A program made the position numbers and the translations under genes. The notes under the pieces were generated by a model. That model was not told the origin of the DNA, did no database searches, and saw only the letters and a list, made by a program, of their open reading frames with translations. From Streptomyces sp. SID486 (lineage in GTDB: Bacteria; Actinomycetota; Actinomycetes; Streptomycetales; Streptomycetaceae), in NCBI RefSeq assembly GCF_009865385.1, contig NZ_WWJT01000779.1:1-34886 (forward strand): 34,886 nucleotides of DNA, in the 5' to 3' direction. Each line of letters opens with the position of its first letter. Position 1 is the first letter of the stretch. This document shows, piece by piece, positions 23,435 through 30,733 of this stretch.

Positions 23435-23668
23435 ATGACGCACGAAAAGCACCCGACGAACCGGCGGGGTGGTGAGCCCGCGAGGAGCCAGCCGGGCGGT
23501 GAGCCCGCGAGGAGCCAGCCGGGTGGTGAGCCCGCGAGGAGCCAGCCGGGCGGTGAGCCCGCGAGGAACCAGCCGGGCGGTGAGCCCGCCAGGAGCGGAC
23601 CGGACCATCCGGCCCCCGGCCCTGTCAGGCGCACCGACCCACCCGACCCCGCGGACGCACCCGACTGA
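23435..23668 (+). CDS. small hydrophilic protein of 9-residue repeats
   Basis: This 77-residue ORF has AGGAGA 7 nt before its ATG. It consists of MTHEKHPTNRRG followed by four and a half copies of GEPARSQPG and a Pro/Asp-rich end. It has no Cys and no hydrophobic segment, and should be disordered. I recognise no family. It ends 32 bp before the transketolase and could be co-transcribed with it. It may be a real small protein whose repeat number varies, or the remnant of a larger gene together with the fragment upstream. Confidence 0.5.
   Translation: MTHEKHPTNRRGGEPARSQPGGEPARSQPGGEPARSQPGGEPARNQPGGEPARSGPDHPAPGPVRRTDPPDPADAPD
23471..23605 (+). repeat. 27-bp in-frame tandem repeats (5 units)
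   Basis: Units of 27 bp start at 23471, 23498, 23525, 23552 and 23579. The first three differ only at the last base or two, unit 4 by one internal change, and unit 5 diverges in its second half. The unit length is a multiple of three, so copy-number change keeps the frame. Confidence 0.9.
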
Positions 23669-23700
23669 GCGCCGACGAGCGCAAGGAGACTAGGAGACCC

Positions 23701-25548
23701 ATGAACACCGAAGAACTCGCCGAACTCGGACAGCAGTTGCGCGTGGACAGCATCCGGGCGTCCGCCGCCGCGGGATCCGGGCACCCGACGTCCTCGATGT
23801 CCGCCGCCGATCTGCTGGCCGTCCTGCTCGCCAACCACCTGCGGTACGACTTCGAGCGCCCCGAGCACCCCGCGAACGACCGCTTCGTGCTGTCCAAGGG
23901 ACATGCCTCCCCGCTGCTCTACGCCGCCTACAAGGCGGCCGGCGCGATCGAGGACGGCGAGCTGGTCACCTTCCGCAAGCTCGGCAGCCGGCTGGAGGGC
24001 CATCCCACGCCGCGCAGGCTGCCCTGGGTGGAGACGGCCACCGGCTCGCTCGGGCAGGGCCTGCCGGTCGGTGTCGGCATCGCCCTCGCCGGCAAGCGGC
24101 TGGACCGCACCGGCTACCGGGTGTGGGTGCTGTGCGGCGACAGCGAGCTGGCCGAGGGCTCGGTGTGGGAGGCCGCCGAACACGCCGGCTACGAGAACCT
24201 GGACAACCTGACGGCCATCGTGGACGTCAACCGGCTCGGCCAGCGCGGCCCCACCCGCCACGGCCACGACCTGGACGCGTACGCCCGCCGGTTCCAGGCC
24301 TTCGGCTGGCACACCGTCGAGATCGACGGCCACGACGTCGACAAGATCGACCGTGCCTACGGCGAGGCGCTGTCCACCACCGGCCAGCCCACCGTCATCC
24401 TCGCCCGCACCCTGAAGGGCAAGGGCGTCGCCTCCGTGGAGGACCGCGAGGGCCTGCACGGCAAGCCGCTGCCCGAGGCCGAGGACGCCATCGCCGAACT
24501 CGGCGGACAGCGTGATCTGCGGGTACGCGTCTCCGAGCCGCAGGCCGCCGCGGCGCTGCGCTCGCTCACCACCGAGGTCGTCCAGCTCCCGCGCTTCGAC
24601 CAGGGCGAGGAGGCCGCGACCCGGGACGCCTTCGGCAAGGCCCTCGCCGCGCTCGGCACCGCCCGCGGCGACGTCGTCGCCCTGGACGGCGAGGTCGGCG
24701 ACTCCACCCGCACCGAGGAGTTCGCCAAGGTCCACCCCGACCGGTATTTCGAGTGCTACATCGCCGAGCAGCAGCTCGTCGCCACGTCCGTCGGCATGGC
24801 CGCGCGCGGCTGGGTACCGTACGCCTCCACCTTCGCCGCGTTCCTCACCCGCGCCCACGACTTCGTGCGCATGGCGGCCATCAGCGGCTCCGGGATCAAC
24901 CTGGTCGGCTCGCACGCCGGGGTGGCGATCGGGCAGGACGGGCCCTCGCAGATGGGCCTGGAGGACCTCGCGATGTTCCGGTCCGTGTACGGCTCTACGG
25001 TGCTCTACCCGTGCGACGCCAACCAGACCGCCCGGCTGGTCGCCGCGATGGCCGGCCTGGACGGCATCCGCTACCTGCGCACCTCCCGCGGCAAGACGCC
25101 GGTGATCTACGGCCCCGAAGAGGAGTTCCCGGTGGGGGGCAGCAAGACGCTGCGCTCCGGCGAGAACGACCGGCTGACCGTCGTCGCGGCCGGGGTGACT
25201 GTGCCGGAGGCCCTGGCCGCCGCCGACCGGCTCGCCGAGGACGGCATCGAGGTGCGGGTGATCGACCTGTACTCCGTCAAGCCCGTTGACGCCGAGACCC
25301 TCCGGCAGGCGGCCGAGGAGACCGGCTGCCTGCTCACCGTGGAGGACCACCACCCGGAGGGCGGCATCGGGGACGCCGTCGCGGAGGCGTTCGCCGACGG
25401 CCGGCCGGTGCCCCGCCTGGTCCGGCTCGCGGTGCGCACCATGCCGGGCTCGGCCGCGCCCGACGAGCAGCTCCACGCGGCCGGCGTCGACGCCGCCGGC
25501 ATCGCGGCGGCGGCCCGCCTGCTGGTCGAGGAGGCGGTCGTGCGATGA
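23701..25548 (+). CDS. tkt: transketolase (complete, single chain)
   Basis: This 615-residue thiamine-diphosphate enzyme transfers two-carbon ketol units between sugar phosphates in the pentose phosphate pathway. Landmarks are GSGHPTSSMSAADLLAVLLA near the N-terminus, KGHASPLLYAAYK, GSLGQGLPVGVGIALAGKRL, and the diphosphate/Mg loop GDSELAEGSVWEAAEHAG with VDVNRLGQRG. The catalytic Glu region in the pyrimidine-binding domain is YFECYIAEQQLVATSVGMA, followed by a C-terminal domain from about 490. It is slightly shorter than the housekeeping type (about 660-700) and resembles the 615-residue transketolase-like group. The start has AGGAG upstream. Its stop overlaps the start of the LigD-like gene (ATGA), a strong sign of coupled translation. 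Confidence 0.93.
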   Translation: MNTEELAELGQQLRVDSIRASAAAGSGHPTSSMSAADLLAVLLANHLRYDFERPEHPANDRFVLSKGHASPLLYAAYKAAGAIEDGELVTFRKLGSRLEGHPTPRRLPWVETATGSLGQGLPVGVGIALAGKRLDRTGYRVWVLCGDSELAEGSVWEAAEHAGYENLDNLTAIVDVNRLGQRGPTRHGHDLDAYARRFQAFGWHTVEIDGHDVDKIDRAYGEALSTTGQPTVILARTLKGKGVASVEDREGLHGKPLPEAEDAIAELGGQRDLRVRVSEPQAAAALRSLTTEVVQLPRFDQGEEAATRDAFGKALAALGTARGDVVALDGEVGDSTRTEEFAKVHPDRYFECYIAEQQLVATSVGMAARGWVPYASTFAAFLTRAHDFVRMAAISGSGINLVGSHAGVAIGQDGPSQMGLEDLAMFRSVYGSTVLYPCDANQTARLVAAMAGLDGIRYLRTSRGKTPVIYGPEEEFPVGGSKTLRSGENDRLTVVAAGVTVPEALAAADRLAEDGIEVRVIDLYSVKPVDAETLRQAAEETGCLLTVEDHHPEGGIGDAVAEAFADGRPVPRLVRLAVRTMPGSAAPDEQLHAAGVDAAGIAAAARLLVEEAVVR

Positions 25549-26480
25549 GCCACGGCGACGCGCGGGCCGTCCGCGCGGGCCGTCGCACGGTGGAGATCCA
25601 GCGGCCGGGGAAGGTGCTCTTCCCCGGCCGCGGGGGCGCCGGGGAGTACACCAAGGGCGACCTCGCCGACTACTACCGGGCCGTCGCGCCGTACATGCTG
25701 CCGCACCTGCGGGGCCGGCCGCTGATGCTGGAGCGCCACCCCGACGGCCTGGACGGCCAGCGCTTCATGCAGAAGAACACCCCGGACCACTACCCGCCGT
25801 GGATCACCCGTGCGACGGTGGCCAAGGAGGGCGGCACGGTCACGCACGTGGTCTGCGACGACACCGCGACCCTCCTGTACCTCGCCGACCAGGCCTGCCT
25901 GACCCTGCACCGCTGGCTCTCCCGTGTCGACCGGGCCGGCGGACCGGACCGTCCCGACCGGCTGGTCCTCGACCTCGATCCCCCCGGCGACGACTTCCCG
26001 GCCGTCCGGGAGGCCGCCGTCCGGCTGCGTGAGCTGCTCGACGAACTCGGGCTGCCCGCGGTCCCGATGACCACGGGCTCGCGCGGACTGCACCTGGTCA
26101 CCGCGCTCGACGGCCGCCACGACTTCGACGAGGTGCGCGCGTTCGCGCACGACCTGGCCGAGGTCGCCGCGGCCCGGCACCCGGACCTGCTCACCACCGC
26201 GGCCCGCAGACAGGAGCGCGGCGGCCGCCTGTACCTCGACGTGCAGCGCAACGCCTACGCCCAGACCGCCGTCGCCCCCTACAGCGTCCGGGCGCGGCCG
26301 GGCGCACCCGTCGCGGTGCCCCTAACCTGGGAACAGGTGGACGATCCGGGTGTCGACGCCCGTCACTGGACCCTCGCCGACGCCGTGGACCAGGCGCGCA
26401 CCGACCCCTGGGCCGGCGCGCTGAGCCGCGGACGCTCCCTCAAGCGCCCCCGCAGCCGCCTCGCGGCACTGCATGGCTGA
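25545..26480 (+). CDS. stand-alone LigD polymerase-domain protein (AEP/PrimPol type)
   Basis: This 311-residue protein is the polymerase domain of the bacterial end-joining ligase LigD, without ligase or nuclease domains. It begins VEIQRPGKVLFPG and contains DLADYYRAVAPYMLPHLRGR and RFMQKNTPDHYPPW. The metal-binding pair is Asp143 and Asp145 in VLDLDPPGDDF, then come GSRGLHLV, a third acidic residue near 232 in LYLDVQRN, and AYAQTAVAPYSVRARPGAPV. This fold adds ribonucleotides or deoxynucleotides at breaks in non-homologous end joining with Ku. Annotation often calls such proteins DNA ligase, but no ligase motif (KxDG) is present. It is translated with the transketolase and ends 105 bp before the gas vesicle operon. 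Confidence 0.92.
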   Translation: MSHGDARAVRAGRRTVEIQRPGKVLFPGRGGAGEYTKGDLADYYRAVAPYMLPHLRGRPLMLERHPDGLDGQRFMQKNTPDHYPPWITRATVAKEGGTVTHVVCDDTATLLYLADQACLTLHRWLSRVDRAGGPDRPDRLVLDLDPPGDDFPAVREAAVRLRELLDELGLPAVPMTTGSRGLHLVTALDGRHDFDEVRAFAHDLAEVAAARHPDLLTTAARRQERGGRLYLDVQRNAYAQTAVAPYSVRARPGAPVAVPLTWEQVDDPGVDARHWTLADAVDQARTDPWAGALSRGRSLKRPRSRLAALHG

Positions 26481-26484
26481 CTCA

Positions 26485-26507
26485 CGTACCCCCTTTGACC
26501 AGGTACG
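26485..26507. promoter_or_regulatory. inverted repeat over a -35-like box before the gas vesicle operon
   Basis: CGTACC (26485-26490) and GGTACG (26502-26507) are perfect complements with an 11-bp spacer that contains TTGACC (26495-26500), a good -35 hexamer. No convincing -10 is seen 17-18 bp further on. This is the best candidate operator-promoter in the gap between the LigD-like gene and gvpO. The repressor or activator is not known. Confidence 0.4.
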
Positions 26508-26585
26508 ACGGCGCTCCCGCCACACGCGGTCCGCTCCCGAGGTTTGGCCAAGGATGTGGCGGCCACACGCAGGGGAGAGGTGGCC

Positions 26586-26981
26586 ATGTCGAACGCAAAA
26601 AACACAACGCAGTCACAGGGTTCACGAGAATCACAAGATTCCCAGGAGCCACAAGAGACACAAGGCAACCAGAAGTCACACGGCACAACGGAAAGGCACG
26701 CGGTGGACGGCGACCGTCCGGCCCCCATGGAGGTGCTGCGCGAGGCGCGCGCCCAGCTCGAGGAACTCACCGGACTGGCACCGGAGTCGGTGTCCTCGTT
26801 CGAGCAGACGGAGAACGGCTGGGCGCTGGAGGTCGAGGTCCTCGAAATGGCGAGGGTCCCCGACACCATGAGCCTGATGGCGAGCTACCAGGTCGAGCTG
26901 GACCAGCAGGGACAGCTGACCGGTTACCGCCGCGTCCGCCGCTACGAACGCGGCCGGGCGGATCCGCGCGGTGGCCGCTGA
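26586..26981 (+). CDS. gvpO: gas vesicle protein GvpO
   Basis: GvpO is a small accessory protein needed for gas vesicle formation in archaea and conserved in actinomycetes. This 131-residue copy has the GvpO domain in its C-terminal part (about 48-125): REARAQLEELTGLAPESVSS, NGWALEVEVLEMARVPDTMS and ASYQVELDQQGQLTGYRRVR. The first 42 residues are a low-complexity Gln/Ser/Thr/Glu/Asn tail. Its DNA is rich in A-ending codons (AAA, ACA, TCA, CAA, CGA) that are rare in the rest of the window. The ATG at 26586 has GGGGAGAGG upstream; an ATG 42 nt earlier lacks one. It is the first gene of the operon, 66 bp before gvpA. Confidence 0.92.
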   Translation: MSNAKNTTQSQGSRESQDSQEPQETQGNQKSHGTTERHAVDGDRPAPMEVLREARAQLEELTGLAPESVSSFEQTENGWALEVEVLEMARVPDTMSLMASYQVELDQQGQLTGYRRVRRYERGRADPRGGR

Positions 26982-27047
26982 GCCACCGCCCGCGACCGGG
27001 CCCACACAGACCGTGCCCCCCATTACGCGCGAGGAGGAATCGTCGGC

Positions 27048-27470
27048 ATGACAGTAGTTCCGGCACAGCAGTCCGGAGGCGGAGGCGGCAGCAGCGGCCT
27101 CTACGACGTACTGGAACTGGTTCTCGACCGGGGCCTGGTGATCGACGCGTTCGTGCGCGTCTCCCTGGTCGGCATCGAGATCCTGAAGATCGACGTCCGC
27201 GTCGTCGTGGCCAGCGTCGACACCTACCTGCGCTTCGCCGAGGCGTGCAACCGCCTCGACCTGGAATCCGGCTCCAACAAGAGCCCCGGCCTGCCCGAGA
27301 TCGTCGGCGAGGTCACCGAGTCCGGCGCCCGCGGCAAGTCCAAGGGCGCGCTGTCCGGCGCCGCGCAGACGATATCCGACGCCTTCAACCAGGCCCGCCA
27401 GGAAGGGGAGACCGAGTCCCGGCCGCGCGCCCGCAAGGCTCCGGCGCGCCGGAAGGAGGAGCAGGAGTGA
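27048..27470 (+). CDS. gvpA: gas vesicle structural protein GvpA
   Basis: GvpA is the main shell protein of gas vesicles, assembling into ribs of a hollow, gas-filled protein structure. Residues 16-65 carry the hallmark fold: helix [20 protein letters not shown], beta-hairpin [19 protein letters not shown] and helix [10 protein letters not shown]. At 140 residues it is longer than the 70-80-residue cyanobacterial form, because of a charged, Lys/Arg/Glu-rich C-terminal tail, as in other Streptomyces. GAGGAGG lies about 9 nt before the ATG. Its stop overlaps the start of gvpF (GTGA). It is closer to GvpA than the other two family members here (GvpJ, GvpS), but GvpA and GvpJ are easily confused. 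Confidence 0.9.
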   Translation: MTVVPAQQSGGGGGSSGLYDVLELVLDRGLVIDAFVRVSLVGIEILKIDVRVVVASVDTYLRFAEACNRLDLESGSNKSPGLPEIVGEVTESGARGKSKGALSGAAQTISDAFNQARQEGETESRPRARKAPARRKEEQE

Positions 27471-28237
27471 GCACCTACGTCTACGGGATCACCGCCCGGT
27501 CGCACCCCGCCCTGCCCGAGGGCATGACCGGCGTGGGCGAGCCCGCCCGCCCGGTGCGCCTCCTCACGGCCGGTGACCTCACCGCCGTGGTCAGTGACGC
27601 CCCGGAGGACCTGCGCCCCAAGCGCAGGGACCTGCTCGCGCACCAGAACGTGCTCGCCGAGGCCGGCGCGGCCGGCTGCGTGCTGCCCATGAGCTTCGGC
27701 AGCGTCGCCCACGACGACGACGCCGTCACGCAGGTGCTCACCGAACGGGCGGAGCACTACGCGGAGCGGCTGCGGGAGCTGGACGGCAAGGTCGAGTACA
27801 ACGTCAAGGCCACCCATGTCGAAGAGGCGGTCCTGCACCTGGTGATGGCCGAGAACGCGGACGTGCGGGCCCTCGCCGAGGCCAACCGCCGCTCCGGCGG
27901 AGGCGCCTACGACGACAAGATCCGCCTCGGCGAGATGGTCGCCGCCGCCGTCAAGGCCAAGGAGACCGAGGACGCCGGCGAGGTGGAGGGCCTGCTGACA
28001 CCGGCCGCCGCCGCGGTCAGCGTGGGCCCCGAGTCCACCGGCTGGCTGCTGAACGTGTCCTTCCTGGTGCCCCGGGACTCGGCCGAGCGCTTCCTCGCCC
28101 TCGTCGAGCAGGTACGCGCGAGCCACCCCCACCTCGAACTGCGGGTCAACGGTCCGCTGCCGCCGTACAGCTTCGTCGAGCCCGGCCCCGCGCAGCCCGC
28201 GGGCCGCGCGGCCGGCGCGGACGCGGGCGCGCAGTAG
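27467..28237 (+). CDS. gvpF: gas vesicle protein GvpF (GvpF/GvpL family)
   Basis: This 256-residue member of the GvpF/L family is a minor shell-associated protein thought to bind GvpA and help start vesicle growth. It begins [15 protein letters not shown], contains [20 protein letters not shown] and [16 protein letters not shown], and ends [17 protein letters not shown], the typical ferredoxin-like and helical modules. The GTG at 27467 has GGAGG upstream and overlaps the gvpA stop by 4 nt. The final 20 residues are Ala/Gly/Pro-rich. Its paralogue GvpL, five genes later, has exactly the same length. Confidence 0.92.
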   Translation: MSTYVYGITARSHPALPEGMTGVGEPARPVRLLTAGDLTAVVSDAPEDLRPKRRDLLAHQNVLAEAGAAGCVLPMSFGSVAHDDDAVTQVLTERAEHYAERLRELDGKVEYNVKATHVEEAVLHLVMAENADVRALAEANRRSGGGAYDDKIRLGEMVAAAVKAKETEDAGEVEGLLTPAAAAVSVGPESTGWLLNVSFLVPRDSAERFLALVEQVRASHPHLELRVNGPLPPYSFVEPGPAQPAGRAAGADAGAQ

Positions 28238-28267
28238 CGCTCCGGGCCCGAACGGAAGGAGACCACC

Positions 28268-28531
28268 GTGGGACTGATAGGCGAAGTACTGATGCTGCCG
28301 TTCGCGCCCGTGCGCGGCAGCGCGTGGGCCGTCAGGCAGGTGCTCCGCGAGGCGGAACGGATCTACTACGACCCCGCCACCGTACGGGCCGAACTCGCCC
28401 GCCTCGAAGAACAGCTGGAGGCGGGCGAGATCACCGAGGAGGAGTTCGACCGGCGCGAGGACGAGCTGCTCGACCGGCTGGAGATCGCCCTGCGCTCCGG
28501 CGACACCACAGGCAACGGGACGGGACGATGA
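28268..28531 (+). CDS. gvpG: gas vesicle protein GvpG
   Basis: This 87-residue GvpG family member is a small accessory protein required for vesicle formation and thought to interact with GvpF/L. It has the family signature MLPFAPVRGSAWAVRQVLRE followed by an acidic coiled helix, LARLEEQLEAGEITEEEFDR. The GTG start at 28268 has GGAAGGAG about 7 nt upstream. It lies 30 bp after gvpF, and its stop overlaps the start of gvpY (ATGA). Confidence 0.92.
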   Translation: MGLIGEVLMLPFAPVRGSAWAVRQVLREAERIYYDPATVRAELARLEEQLEAGEITEEEFDRREDELLDRLEIALRSGDTTGNGTGR

Positions 28532-29214
28532 ACCGAACGGCAATGGGCCTCGCCATAGGGGCCGGATATCTGCTCGGACGTACGAAGAAGCTGAAGATGG
28601 CCCTCGCGGTCGGCTCCCTCGTCGCCGGCAAGAAGCTCAACCTCAGTCCGAAGATGCTCGCCGACGTCGTGAGCCAGCAGCTCAAGAACAACCCCCAGTT
28701 CAAGGAGATCGGGGACCAGCTGCGCCAGGACCTGCGCGGTGTCGGCAAGGCGGCGAGCGGTGCGATGGTCGAGCGGCAGATGAACACGCTCGCCGACCGG
28801 CTGCACGGCCGCACCTCGCAGGTCCGCGACCAGCTGTCCGGCGTCGCCCCCGGCTCCGACGAGGAGCAGGGCGACGAGGACGGCTACGAGGACGACTACG
28901 AGGAGTCCGCCGACCGCGAGGACGAGGACCGCGAGGACGAGGACCGCGAGGACGAGGACCGCGGCGACGACCGCGAGGACCGGGAGGACAAGCCGCGCGG
29001 CAAGGAGCAGGCGAAGCGGGAGCCCGCCAAGAAGGCCCCCGCCAAGAAGGCCCCCGCCAAGAAGGCCGCGGCCCAGAAGACGGCTCCCGCGAAGAAGACG
29101 GCTGCCAAGAAGACGACCTCGGCCCGCAAGACGGCCGCGAAGAAGACGGCCGCGGCCGGCGGCACCACCCGTCGCGCCACGGGCCGGCCCTCGAAGGGTG
29201 GTGACGACCGATGA
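28528..29214 (+). CDS. gvpY: GvpY-type protein with acidic block and histone H1-like tail
   Basis: This 228-residue protein occupies the position of gvpY in the Streptomyces coelicolor order. It has no known activity. Residues 1-35 hold a weakly hydrophobic GLAIGAGYLLGR and ALAVGSLVAG stretch, and 40-105 are helical. An Asp/Glu/Arg block follows at 111-154 (repeats of EDEDR), and then a Lys/Ala/Pro tail at 157-222 with PAKKA and TAAKKT repeats, like histone H1 or Streptomyces HU-tail proteins. It could bind nucleic acid, or the acidic tail of GvpZ, encoded next. Databases sometimes name such proteins DNA primase, which nothing here supports. Start and stop both overlap neighbours by ATGA. Confidence 0.82.
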   Translation: MNRTAMGLAIGAGYLLGRTKKLKMALAVGSLVAGKKLNLSPKMLADVVSQQLKNNPQFKEIGDQLRQDLRGVGKAASGAMVERQMNTLADRLHGRTSQVRDQLSGVAPGSDEEQGDEDGYEDDYEESADREDEDREDEDREDEDRGDDREDREDKPRGKEQAKREPAKKAPAKKAPAKKAAAQKTAPAKKTAAKKTTSARKTAAKKTAAAGGTTRRATGRPSKGGDDR

Positions 29215-30398
29215 GCGAGTCCCCGGGATCCGCCACCTCGGCGGCGGGCAAGGCGACGGACGCGGCCAAGGGCAGTCCGCTGTCGGACCTGGCCCACAGC
29301 GAGGCCGCCGACCGGCTGAAGGCGGAGGCACAGGAGTACCTGGCCGCACAGGCCACCAAGATGCTCACCGGACTCGGCCGCAAACTCGGCTCGACGACCA
29401 ACAAGCTCAACGACATAGCCGAGGGCAACAGCCCGGGCTTCGCCAAGCTCGCGCTCGACGGCGGCCGGAAGATCGCCGAGGGCAAGGGCCCGCTGCGCTC
29501 CGCCCTGGAGCTGGGCGGCTCACGGGTCAAGGAGAACGTGATGAACGCGGTCAGAGGGCTCGGGGGTGGCAAGGGCAAGAAGGGCGGCGCGGGCAAGAAG
29601 CCGACCGTCATCATGGAGTCCGTCGACGTCGGCGTGCCGCTGCGCACCGCCTACGACCAGTGGACCCAGTACCAGAGCTTCAGCAGCTTCGCCAAGGGCG
29701 TCAAGAGCGCGAGCCGGTCCGACGACACCCACTCCGACTGGCAGGCGAAGATCTTCTGGTCCAGCCGCAGCTGGAAGGCGCAGACGACCGAGCAGATCCC
29801 CGACTACCGCATCCAGTGGACGTCGGAGGGCGCCAAGGGCACCACCAAGGGCGTGGTCTCCTTCCACCGGCTGGAGGAGAACCTCACCCGGGTCCTGCTG
29901 GTCATCGAGTACTACCCGACGGGCCTGTTCGAGAAGACCGGCAACATCTGGCGCGCCCAGGGCCGCCGGGCCAGGCTGGACCTGAAGCACTTCGCCCGGT
30001 TCATCACCATCAAGGGCGAGGCGGAGGACGCCTGGCGCGGTGAGATCCGGGACGGCGAGGTGGTCAAGAGCCACGAGGACGCCGTCGCCGAGGAGGAGCA
30101 GGAACAGGGCGAGGAGCAGGAACAGGACGAGGAGCAGGAGCCCGAGGGGCAGGCGTCCGAGGAGTCCGAGGAGGAGGACGAGGACACCGAGGAGCCCGGC
30201 GAGGAGTCCGAGGAGTACGAGGACGAAGAGGAGCCCTACGAGGACGAGGCCGACACGTACGAGGACGAGGAAGAGGCCCCGTACGAGGAGGAGGAAGAGG
30301 GCGAGGAGGAGCCCGCCGAGGAGGAGCCCGAGGAGGACGAGGAGGGCGAGTACGAGGAAGAGGAACCTGAGTACGCCGAGCGCGGGAGTCGTCGATGA
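29211..30398 (+). CDS. gvpZ: GvpZ-type protein: SRPBCC domain with glutamate-rich tail
   Basis: This 395-residue protein has three parts. An Ala/Lys/Gly-rich helical N-terminus covers 1-130. An SRPBCC (polyketide cyclase/dehydrase-like) domain covers about 131-275, with ESVDVGVPLRTAYDQWTQYQ, the middle SDWQAKIFWSSRSWKAQTTE and HFARFITIKGEAEDAWRG. A tail from 289 to about 390 is almost all Glu, Asp, Tyr and Pro. SRPBCC folds bind hydrophobic ligands, so a lipid or hydrophobic-surface role is conceivable. The strong negative charge faces the positive tail of GvpY from the adjacent gene. It holds the gvpZ position of the S. coelicolor cluster. It overlaps gvpY and gvpJ by ATGA. Its function in vesicles is not known to me. 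Confidence 0.82.
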   Translation: MSESPGSATSAAGKATDAAKGSPLSDLAHSEAADRLKAEAQEYLAAQATKMLTGLGRKLGSTTNKLNDIAEGNSPGFAKLALDGGRKIAEGKGPLRSALELGGSRVKENVMNAVRGLGGGKGKKGGAGKKPTVIMESVDVGVPLRTAYDQWTQYQSFSSFAKGVKSASRSDDTHSDWQAKIFWSSRSWKAQTTEQIPDYRIQWTSEGAKGTTKGVVSFHRLEENLTRVLLVIEYYPTGLFEKTGNIWRAQGRRARLDLKHFARFITIKGEAEDAWRGEIRDGEVVKSHEDAVAEEEQEQGEEQEQDEEQEPEGQASEESEEEDEDTEEPGEESEEYEDEEEPYEDEADTYEDEEEAPYEEEEEGEEEPAEEEPEEDEEGEYEEEEPEYAERGSRR

Positions 30399-30733
30399 CG
30401 ACGCCCAGCCGCTTTCCCGAACCCTATGGACAGGGTTCGGGGGCGAACCTCGCGGACATCCTCGAACGCGTGCTGGACAAGGGTGTCGTCATCGCGGGTG
30501 ACATCAGGATCAATCTGCTCGACATCGAACTGCTCACCGTCAAACTGCGTCTCATCGTCGCCTCGGTCGACAAGGCCAAGGAGATGGGCATCGACTGGTG
30601 GGAGACCGACCCGGCCCTCTCGTCCCGGGCCCGCCGGGACGAGCTGGCCCGGGAGAACGCCGAGCTGCGCGAGCGGCTCGCCCGACTCGAGGAGCTGGAG
30701 CCGGGCCACCGCGCGCCGAAGGAGGCATCATGA
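30395..30733 (+). CDS. gvpJ: gas vesicle protein GvpJ (GvpA family)
   Basis: This 112-residue second member of the GvpA family, a minor shell protein, is thought to shape the tips or nucleate the vesicle. The GvpA-like core is at about 19-65: LADILERVLDKGVVIAGDIR, INLLDIELLTVKLRLIVAS and VDKAKEMG. A charged helical extension, DELARENAELRERLARLEEL, likely forms a coiled coil. The family core differs from GvpA in the beta-hairpin and lacks its C-terminal Lys/Arg tail. The ATG overlaps the gvpZ stop and its own stop overlaps the gvpL start, both as ATGA. Confidence 0.9.
   Translation: MTTPSRFPEPYGQGSGANLADILERVLDKGVVIAGDIRINLLDIELLTVKLRLIVASVDKAKEMGIDWWETDPALSSRARRDELARENAELRERLARLEELEPGHRAPKEAS

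Noticed and set aside
23471..23605. Possible CRISPR array or integration-site repeats
   Set aside because: Units are 27 bp, contiguous and in frame with a small ORF; no spacers and no integrase.
25545..26480. ATP-dependent DNA ligase annotation for the LigD-like gene
   Set aside because: No KxDG nucleotidyl-transfer motif; the sequence matches only the polymerase domain.
28528..29214. DNA primase annotation for the GvpY position
   Set aside because: No primase motif or zinc ribbon is present; the name seems to come from low-complexity Lys/Ala similarity.
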